Part shown: positions 6,284 to 12,509 of the stretch, one piece after another | Layout: each line of letters begins with the position of its first letter | Position numbering within the stretch: position 1 is the first letter of the stretch | Assembly: GCA_017646885.1 (NCBI GenBank) | Contig: JAGCLR010000004.1 | Location: 1-12,509 of the forward strand | Direction of reading: 5' to 3' | Origin: Methanobrevibacter sp. | GTDB lineage: Archaea; Methanobacteriota; Methanobacteria; Methanobacteriales; Methanobacteriaceae | DNA: 12,509 nt | Made by a program: the position numbers and the translations under genes | The notes under the pieces: generated by a model | Told to the model about the DNA's origin: nothing | What the model saw: the letters and a program-made list of their open reading frames with translations, nothing else | Database searches by the model: none

Positions 6284-7694
6284 TCGTGTTTATTATAGAG
6301 CTAATTTCTCATCCAGTACAGTACCAACTTCTTCTGGAGGAAAACAAAAAGATGAAGAAGGTAATGAAATAGCCTCTTTACCTATTCAACTTCCATCAAA
6401 CTTGATTGATAGATCTCATCCTCCAAGAGCAATCGAAATGATGTTATCTAAACTTTCAGTTCCTCTGGATAGAGTACCTATTACTTCAGTGCCATTACAT
6501 TCTATTTCTGTGCAAGATAGTAATGCGACTATTTCAACTGATGCTTTTATCTCGATTTGGCCTTTTAAATGGAGAAATGGATCTTATCGACCAAATAGAT
6601 ATATTTCTCCATTTTTCAACAACACTGGATCTCAAGCAAGTGCAGATTATGTTTGGCCAATTCGACGAATGGAAGTTAATATGCCTGGTGAAATGAATGA
6701 CAATTATCTCACAAGATTAAATAAATTTCAAATTCAGAAAGAAGTTCCCTTTTATAATATAAAGACTTTGTTTGACTTTGTCTCTTCCAATCTACAGGAA
6801 ATACTAAATCGGATTCTAAGGATGAATGTATCTTCGAATGCATATGATGTTTTGGTTTCTACCGAATTTACACCAAAAAATAATACTGTTGCATTATCTG
6901 TAGTCAATAGAAAGGATATTGGAGTTATTCCCTGGAATTCTTCTTATTTCGCAGAAACTGGAACTTCAGTAACACAAATCCCCTCAATTTGGACTTCATA
7001 CGATCTAAATGGAGTGCAAACATTAACATTTAGTGAAGCTAGAGGGTTTTCTATCATCGGAAATAGAGTTCTCCGAGATTTACTTCCTTCTCTTCCCTGG
7101 ATTGAAATAGATAACTCTAAACTTCCTGCTTTCAGGCAAGGTGGAACTAATGGACGAGGGGCACAGATACCAGGATGGTATGAACAAACAGGAGAAAATG
7201 AATTTTATTATTTAGATTTTTCACAAGCTAATTTAGATTTAGAGACAGAAAAAGTAAAAATTATAGATGTTAATCACTGGGATGAATATTACAAAGCAAC
7301 GGAATTTGTTTATAATTTTGTCGATGTAGACCTAACATCCTTAATAAACGTTTCAACCTTTGTAGTGCAAATGACAGGAATTGATTTAACTCAACAAACT
7401 TACCCTATTAATATTGTCCAGAGTAATAATTCATCTGCTCTTACAACTCAAATCCCTATTATAGAAGTTTATTACCCGGTTTGGCAACAGATTTCAGACA
7501 TGTCCACCAATCTAATTGTTTCAAAGGATATCTTTACAAATGCTGCTCCTATTCTCCTTAATCATAATGCTATGTATGAACGAAACTTTTCAATCATTGT
7601 AGGATACATAACAAAATCTGGTAAATTAAAACAATTGGTTATCCCTCCCTATTCCAATTTATCCGTTCAAATAACATTTGCATTTATTAATTAA
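6276..7694 (+). CDS. Probable penton-like minor capsid protein, 472 aa
   Basis: Start ATGACTGAT gives MTDRVYYRAN. The protein is soluble, beta-rich and Asn/Ser/Thr-rich, with no signal peptide, membrane segment or catalytic motif. It has an early Pro/Ile stretch (LPIQLPSNLIDRSHPP, about 36-51) and a C-terminus (MYERNFSIIVGYITKSGK...IPPYSNLSVQITFAFIN) of the hydrophobic strand type often ending jelly-roll capsid proteins. Polinton and adintovirus genomes encode a second, single jelly-roll capsid protein for the fivefold vertices. Size, composition and place beside the pVI-like gene fit that role, but the assignment is by context. ATTAAA overlaps the stop (7690-7695) as a possible poly(A) signal. 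It converges on the DNA polymerase gene with a 53-bp gap. Confidence 0.6.
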   Translation: MTDRVYYRANFSSSTVPTSSGGKQKDEEGNEIASLPIQLPSNLIDRSHPPRAIEMMLSKLSVPLDRVPITSVPLHSISVQDSNATISTDAFISIWPFKWRNGSYRPNRYISPFFNNTGSQASADYVWPIRRMEVNMPGEMNDNYLTRLNKFQIQKEVPFYNIKTLFDFVSSNLQEILNRILRMNVSSNAYDVLVSTEFTPKNNTVALSVVNRKDIGVIPWNSSYFAETGTSVTQIPSIWTSYDLNGVQTLTFSEARGFSIIGNRVLRDLLPSLPWIEIDNSKLPAFRQGGTNGRGAQIPGWYEQTGENEFYYLDFSQANLDLETEKVKIIDVNHWDEYYKATEFVYNFVDVDLTSLINVSTFVVQMTGIDLTQQTYPINIVQSNNSSALTTQIPIIEVYYPVWQQISDMSTNLIVSKDIFTNAAPILLNHNAMYERNFSIIVGYITKSGKLKQLVIPPYSNLSVQITFAFIN

Positions 7695-7747
7695 ATTTAT
7701 TTAGGGAAAACCTTATAAGGATAAAAAACCCTTTGTTAAAAAGATGT
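7691..7747. terminator. Convergent 3' junction between penton-like and polymerase genes
   Basis: This holds AATAAA on the minus strand (7696-7701), about 46 bases past the polymerase TAA, as a probable poly(A) signal, and ATTAAA on the plus strand overlapping the penton-like stop. The 12-mer TTAAATTTATTT (7691-7702) is identical to 5201-5212 at the other convergent junction. A 10-bp palindrome CCTTATAAGG (7711-7720) lies in the middle; its role is unknown. Confidence 0.45.
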
Positions 7748-10700
7748 TTAGGGATTATATCCCCATGCATGAGTGTGAATACCATCTGGTTCTATCTTTC
7801 TTTTGCCATCATTTGCTGATATGATCTTCTTTATGAATTTTTCACTAGTGATTCCGAATGCTGTTCTTTTAAAAAGTTCAATATCTTGGCTATAAACATC
7901 AACAAGATGAATAAGATTCTCTGTATAATCTTCAAACGAAAGTTCATTTTCAATGTTAGCTTTTGGGACTCCTTTCGCCTTCTTGCACACTTCTCCTCCT
8001 TCTGTGATATAAGTATATAACTTACTTCTTAGAGCAACACATTTCTTAATCCTATCCTGTCCTGTTTCACTTTTTATCTGCCCACCTAACCCTCCTATGA
8101 CATTAGGTGCTACTTCATCAATTTTGTCAAAAATCTGTTGAACCGTAACTCCCCTTTCATGAGGAAAACTGATGATAAAAGAGTCAGTATCCGTGTAGAC
8201 AAGTTTCATATCAGGAAAAACAGACATCAATTTATCATAGAACAGCTCATACATGACAAGCTTAGCATATTCAGTGACATTAGCTCCAATCGATGTAGGA
8301 TACTTCATCAGAACATCTTCTCCATCCAGTTCAATTATGGAGTTATTCTCATCTATGGGGATGATTCGGGAAACATTACCTTTTGTTAACACTCCTTGCA
8401 ACTTGTCTCGGTTTCTGATAATCAAGAACTTCTTCTTGTTGAAGGGAGATTCAAAGGTTTTTCCATATAAAGCATTTCCAAAGAGTTTCCAAAACAATTT
8501 CATGAGAGGATCATGACATTTGTTCCTTAACTCGATGTTCTTTAATACGTAATCCCTCAAGTAGTACCCTAAAGTGAAGTCGATAGAGTAGTGAATCCTT
8601 GTGACTTTAACACCGTGATTAATATACCACTCTAGCAACTTCCAGTTCACTGCATACTCTTTCTTATCATATAAAGTACAGACAAGACCTTTGAAAGAGG
8701 CAATTGGCTCTCCATCGTTTGCCTCAGACCATTTCTTCATGAACTCATAAATCTGCCCATCTGGATCCAAGAAGCAATCTTTTAGAATTCTATGTTCTGG
8801 AGCTGGAGGGTACTGATCGAATTTAATATGCAATTCCTTGGGTATAGTTAAATCTACACATAAACCTGCTCCTTTCCCTTCTCTTTCTAATTGCTCGAAA
8901 TACCTTCTAAGCCATTCCTCACAGTTATCCTCTATGTTCCAGATGTGAGTTCTAAAGTCTCCCATGGGATATCCATACTTCTGCATAACGTAGGGGTACA
9001 ATCCATTCACATCAAAATACAAAATAGAATGGGTGTCATCGCTCTCTGCATATCTTAAAGGAGCGCTTGTTACACCACCTCTTGTCATGCTTGCGAAGAA
9101 CTCGGCATGAAAAGTATCTCGATATAGATGGATTTTCAAATCTGGATTTGCTCGTAACCATGCATGCCATGTAGCAGAAGGAGATCCAATGTAATCACAG
9201 AGATCAATCTTATGGGTTTCAAAAACACTCTCTCTGATTTTCATAAATATATCAGCCAATTGCATGACATCACATTTTAAATAAAGCTCATAATATTGAC
9301 AAGCCCGGTCATTCAAGTCAAAATAGTGACAAATCTTATCGAATAATGACTTATTTTCTGTGAGCTTCGCAAGTGTAACTCCTTTTCCGAAATATTGTAA
9401 GTTCTCCTCTCTTGGTTCAAAAATCTTTGCAAAATCTTCCATCGGTGTCTTCAACTTCTCCTTATCATCAAAGAATTTATAAGGTAACAGATTCTTTTGT
9501 AACACCATGTTAATTTCCCAATCTCCGACAGGAACATGATGACGTTTCATTAACCTAAAAATCTCAAAAAATCTAGGGAATATCTTCCTATTTTCTACCA
9601 ATGATTCACCTTTCATGCTATCTACAATCTTTTCCAGACTCATTGACATAAACTTATATGTATCCCCTATTATTATTGTCCTAAGATTCTTTACATCACC
9701 ATGGTAAAACCTCAATTTCACAGATTGCAACGAAGAAGAAGATTTCATCATAACTTTAATTGACCATTTCTTATACTGCTCATAATTCTCAAGAACATAT
9801 TTCAAAATGAAATTAACATCATAGTTCATTGCGTTGTGAAAATACACATATATTTCTTTATGACCTCGTTCACTTGCAATATCCTCCAATTTTGTCATGA
9901 ATGTAAGCATATCATATCCCAAATCAATTGATCTCTTTTGACAATCGTAAAGTCCGTAACTCAAGAACTCATGTTCCCCAGATGGTTTGATAATACATTC
10001 AAAATCAGCGAATAGGATGTACTTGTCAGGTAAGAACTCATATGGATTTTCCTCTCCAGTCAACAATGGATCCTCTCCATCGCACAATTTAACATACTTT
10101 GTACCTCGACGATTCCTCATAAAACAATTCTTTATATGATGTTCAAGACAAAACTCACTATCGAAAATCAAATGACATTTTTGACAACTTCCAACAAGAC
10201 TGCTTCCATCATCTAGTGACCTAGCATCAATGTTGTTCCAGTTACACATTTGTGTTTCATCTATATCCTTACATATGCTATTTGTTATATGTTTCAAATA
10301 AGATTCTCTAGTGAAGAATGACTGATGGCATTTACTACATACCTCAAATATAGCTCCACCAGTCTGTTCGAAAATACTTCTTTTATTCAATATCAAACCA
10401 AAATGACACACTCTACCAAAATCCATGCTCAATAGCTGTATTCTTTGTCCAGTGATCTTCTTTGATATAAAAATGGGAAATATTTTAGGATTTGTATGTC
10501 TCATATTACATGAAAATATATCCAATGCAATGTTACCTGCAGGAACAAGTTCTTTTTCCACTTTCTTATAAAACTCTACACACTCTTTACAACTCATACT
10601 CTTTCTTGCTTCCTCCTGATCCATAAACTTCGCTAATTCTGAACGGTTCTCCCCTTGACTTTCTATGTATTGTCTCATTATACGAGAAGCCATTTCGTTG

Positions 10701-12316
10701 ACTCCAATCATATTGGTTACATTTCTCTTTATCATGTTCACATCAATGAACATACTCCTCCCGCAGCTGTACATATTGTTATACATTAATTTGACGTACC
10801 CCATACAAACACAATAGAACAAACAATAATTATCCGTCTCATTTTCTGGAATGGCTAACCCTTTGTGAGGAAATTTGTTCTCGACTATCGCTTTCATTCC
10901 CCCATAAAACTTTTGTGCTGGAACACTCGACATCACTTCTCTTAAATAGATTAGAATACTTACAACTTCATTTTGTTCCACAAAAACAGTTACTCCACTT
11001 TCAGGTGTCTCATCCAACGTATATAAAGGTCCGAAACTTAAAATCTGTTTCACATGTTTCCATAATTGAGTGATAACATTCATCAAATGTCTCATAGATA
11101 CTGTTCCATCTAAATTTACCCTGATGACAGAATTAGTCACATTATCCGCTGTGCCAAGTGGGACTTCTTGAGTAATACCTTTCCATAAAAGAACTGAAGG
11201 ATTGAATTCTTTATTTCGGGATTCATCCAATAAATCCATCAGCAAAACTACAAACAAAAACGAGAACATGATGGGAGTATTTTCAATGACAAGACAGTTT
11301 AGACCCCTATGATTATCATAATTTACTTTTACAATTTCTGAAATTTGTCTAAATCTTTCAGCAAGTATGGAAGTATCTTCATGATCATCAAAGCTTCTTT
11401 TCATAGCTAAATATCTAGGATCTTGTCTTGCATTTGCATCATGTTCAAGAGTGTAATATGGATTGGTTAATTTCCAACGAATATATCTAATTAAATCCAC
11501 TGGGTCTTGTTGAATCAAATTACCTAACTTTTCTGACGCAAAAGTTACGCTCACATTAACATAATCTTGTCTCATATCAGCATCCAGTTTATCAAGAACC
11601 TCTTTCACCTTATTTAAATCTATAGAATCTGTAGCAGCGTTATAAAGGCGAGATGACTTTATCACTCTTTCCAAAAAGTCCTTACCTTGGACTACATCAT
11701 TATTATCTCGCGCATTTCCTGCTTCATCATGCATCACAAGTGGCATATTCTGCATTTGATTAGCAGCATCTGCATATGCCTGCAAAGCTCTGTTTCTTCC
11801 ATTATTCACTGAAGCTACAACATCTTCATCTTGAGGAGGAGGAGTGGGTCTTCTCCCATTGTCTACTGATGCAACAACATCTTCATCATCAACATCATTC
11901 TGAGCAGGAGGGGTAGGAACACGGACAGGTAATTCATCTTCAAAATCATAATCATTCGGGTCATCTACAAAACCTTCATCATCTTCATCTTGAGGTGGAG
12001 GTGGGATATCATCAGGTAACTCATCTCCAAAGTCAGAGTCATCTTGAGGAGGAGGTGGAACATCATCATCATCATCATCCACTGTAATTGGTCTTCTATC
12101 GCTATGATCCACGAATCTAGCTTCCTCCCTCTCTCTTTCCTTTCTCTTAGTTCCGATCCTTTTCTCAGCTTCTCTCCTCATTCTTTCCATCCTTTCATAC
12201 CATTCTCGGTCTCTCTCATTCACACCCGATCTCCAATTCCTTGCGTTCGTATGATTAACTCCTTCAAAGTTTCTTATTCGCTCCCGCCAGTTACTTCCGC
12301 GATTATTATCAGTCAT
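7748..12316 (-). CDS. polB: Protein-primed type B DNA polymerase with OTU-like and zinc-finger regions
   Basis: Replicative polymerase of the Polinton/bidnavirus/adenovirus type, 1522 aa. In order: a basic N-terminus (1-75); acidic/proline repeats (79-174); an unassigned region that may contain a terminal-protein domain; an OTU-like segment (about 492-640: D-N-Y-C-L-F with Cys498, later C-H-F-G with His638); two CxxC...H...C zinc fingers (660-682, 711-731); the 3'-5' exonuclease with Exo I DFE (771-773), Exo II FHNAMNYD (827-833) and Exo III YLKCD (1012-1016); then the polymerase with motif A DVNGLYP (1102-1108), motif B K-LFG-N-ALYG (1277-1285), motif C YTDTDS (1374-1379) and K-L-Y (1432-1434). 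All catalytic residues are present, so it appears intact. Start ATGACTGAT. Confidence 0.96.
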   Translation of the reverse strand: MTDNNRGSNWRERIRNFEGVNHTNARNWRSGVNERDREWYERMERMRREAEKRIGTKRKEREREEARFVDHSDRRPITVDDDDDDVPPPPQDDSDFGDELPDDIPPPPQDEDDEGFVDDPNDYDFEDELPVRVPTPPAQNDVDDEDVVASVDNGRRPTPPPQDEDVVASVNNGRNRALQAYADAANQMQNMPLVMHDEAGNARDNNDVVQGKDFLERVIKSSRLYNAATDSIDLNKVKEVLDKLDADMRQDYVNVSVTFASEKLGNLIQQDPVDLIRYIRWKLTNPYYTLEHDANARQDPRYLAMKRSFDDHEDTSILAERFRQISEIVKVNYDNHRGLNCLVIENTPIMFSFLFVVLLMDLLDESRNKEFNPSVLLWKGITQEVPLGTADNVTNSVIRVNLDGTVSMRHLMNVITQLWKHVKQILSFGPLYTLDETPESGVTVFVEQNEVVSILIYLREVMSSVPAQKFYGGMKAIVENKFPHKGLAIPENETDNYCLFYCVCMGYVKLMYNNMYSCGRSMFIDVNMIKRNVTNMIGVNEMASRIMRQYIESQGENRSELAKFMDQEEARKSMSCKECVEFYKKVEKELVPAGNIALDIFSCNMRHTNPKIFPIFISKKITGQRIQLLSMDFGRVCHFGLILNKRSIFEQTGGAIFEVCSKCHQSFFTRESYLKHITNSICKDIDETQMCNWNNIDARSLDDGSSLVGSCQKCHLIFDSEFCLEHHIKNCFMRNRRGTKYVKLCDGEDPLLTGEENPYEFLPDKYILFADFECIIKPSGEHEFLSYGLYDCQKRSIDLGYDMLTFMTKLEDIASERGHKEIYVYFHNAMNYDVNFILKYVLENYEQYKKWSIKVMMKSSSSLQSVKLRFYHGDVKNLRTIIIGDTYKFMSMSLEKIVDSMKGESLVENRKIFPRFFEIFRLMKRHHVPVGDWEINMVLQKNLLPYKFFDDKEKLKTPMEDFAKIFEPREENLQYFGKGVTLAKLTENKSLFDKICHYFDLNDRACQYYELYLKCDVMQLADIFMKIRESVFETHKIDLCDYIGSPSATWHAWLRANPDLKIHLYRDTFHAEFFASMTRGGVTSAPLRYAESDDTHSILYFDVNGLYPYVMQKYGYPMGDFRTHIWNIEDNCEEWLRRYFEQLEREGKGAGLCVDLTIPKELHIKFDQYPPAPEHRILKDCFLDPDGQIYEFMKKWSEANDGEPIASFKGLVCTLYDKKEYAVNWKLLEWYINHGVKVTRIHYSIDFTLGYYLRDYVLKNIELRNKCHDPLMKLFWKLFGNALYGKTFESPFNKKKFLIIRNRDKLQGVLTKGNVSRIIPIDENNSIIELDGEDVLMKYPTSIGANVTEYAKLVMYELFYDKLMSVFPDMKLVYTDTDSFIISFPHERGVTVQQIFDKIDEVAPNVIGGLGGQIKSETGQDRIKKCVALRSKLYTYITEGGEVCKKAKGVPKANIENELSFEDYTENLIHLVDVYSQDIELFKRTAFGITSEKFIKKIISANDGKRKIEPDGIHTHAWGYNP
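11795..12082 (-). repeat. Acidic/proline repeat region inside the polymerase N-terminus
   Basis: Residues 79-174 consist of degenerate units combining Asp/Glu runs with PPPPQDD, DIPPPPQDED, PTPPAQND and PTPPPQDED, plus two near-identical copies of EDVVASV(D/N)NGR (145-155 and 164-174). The DNA shows matching repeats of TCATCTTGAGG followed by GGAGGTGG-like sequence. This looks like a disordered linker expanded by slippage or unequal exchange. Confidence 0.8.
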
Positions 12317-12509
12317 TTAGTGGACAAAAGTTGTTAACAACTATTACTAAATTTCACTAAAATTAGATTTCGGTAAATTGAATTTCAGTAAAATTGAATT
12401 TCAGTAAAATTGAATTTCACAAAAAATAAATTTCACAAAAATTAGATTAAACTAATATTAGACCACAAATATTTAATCAAAATTTAAATTTTTTAAAAAA
12501 ATATTTTCA
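12317..12509 (-). promoter_or_regulatory. Right-end non-coding region, probable polymerase promoter
   Basis: This is 193 bp without a gene, very AT-rich. Next to the polymerase start lies a perfect 14-bp palindrome AGTTGTTAACAACT (12329-12342), then tandem AATTTCA repeats (12350-12445), a small palindrome CTAATATTAG (12452-12461) and an A/T-only tail. The location suggests polymerase promoter elements or an origin/terminus; neither can be shown from sequence alone. Confidence 0.5.
12350..12445. repeat. AATTTCA(G/C)-type tandem repeats near the right end
   Basis: About six degenerate units of 14-17 bp. Two adjacent identical copies of AATTTCAGTAAAATTG lie at 12381-12396 and 12397-12412, flanked by AATTTCACTAAAATTAG (12350-12366), a shortened unit with ATTTCGGTAAATTG (12367-12380), and two AATTTCACAAAAA units (12413-12427, 12429-12445). 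Terminal tandem repeats of this sort may be protein-binding iterons or replication slippage products. Confidence 0.75.

Noticed and set aside
7711..7720. CCTTATAAGG, which matches the CArg-box consensus CC(A/T)6GG
   Set aside because: It lies between the 3' ends of two convergent genes where no promoter is expected; a single 10-bp palindrome in AT-rich DNA is probably chance.
12044..12337. 97-codon plus-strand frame opposite the polymerase N-terminus
   Set aside because: It is antisense to the repetitive acidic/proline stretch, encodes low-complexity Ile/Ser/Pro/Phe runs, and has no promoter or homolog; it is a by-product of the polymerase codons.
1..12350. TATTACTAA at 1-9 and again at 12342-12350, as possible evidence of circularity or terminal repeats
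   Set aside because: Only nine AT-rich bases match, in direct orientation, and similarity ends at once; the second copy is 160 bases from the window end.
1..12509. Bacteriophage or linear-plasmid origin
   Set aside because: No Shine-Dalgarno sequences precede the starts; the adenain, pVI-like protein, AATAAA signals and CRE/AP-1 sites fit a eukaryotic virus.

Overview
The window looks like most or all of the genome, or an integrated copy, of an AT-rich eukaryotic DNA virus or element of the Polinton/Maverick–adintovirus–adenovirus lineage. Five proteins carry the argument. They are a 1522-aa type B DNA polymerase of the protein-primed kind, an adenain-like cysteine protease, an FtsK/HerA (A32-like) packaging ATPase, a 650-aa probable major capsid protein, and a small basic protein whose N-terminus resembles adenovirus pre-protein VI. 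A 472-aa protein fits the penton/minor capsid role. No retrovirus-type integrase, terminal inverted repeat, tRNA, rRNA or CRISPR was seen. The host cannot be named from the sequence. The CRE/AP-1-like sites, AATAAA signals and absence of Shine-Dalgarno sites argue for a eukaryote, and an invertebrate is plausible.

Layout, left to right: a CRE-rich leader (1-237); ORF1 (+, unknown); a second CRE/AP-1 promoter (862-1023); ORF2 (+, unknown) with an overlapping short Arg/Ser-rich ORF; major capsid protein (-); protease and ATPase (+, ATGA overlap); pVI-like protein (-) followed in frame, after a UGA, by 82 more open codons; penton-like protein (+); DNA polymerase (-); and a 193-bp right end with a 14-bp palindrome and AATTTCA-type tandem repeats. 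Genes are tightly packed in divergent and convergent pairs. The ORF2/capsid stop codons overlap, and the two divergent gaps are under 50 bp.

How it fits together: the polymerase would copy the genome. The capsid protein and penton-like protein would form the shell, and the ATPase would package DNA. The protease would mature the precursors: (L/I)-x-G-G|X sites are visible in the pVI-like protein (two) and near the C-terminus of the capsid protein (one). ORF1 and ORF2 share a different, CRE-containing promoter type and may be an early or host-interaction class (inference).

Most unusual signals: (1) the sequence ATGACTGAT, or a close variant, starts nearly every gene, and its TGACTGA core recurs as inverted copies about 33 bp apart in both divergent promoters; (2) the 82-codon open frame after the UGA of the pVI-like gene ends directly at a poly(A) signal; (3) the protease has Ser where adenain has its acidic catalytic residue; (4) an acidic linear motif is shared between the polymerase N-terminus and the pVI-like C-terminus.
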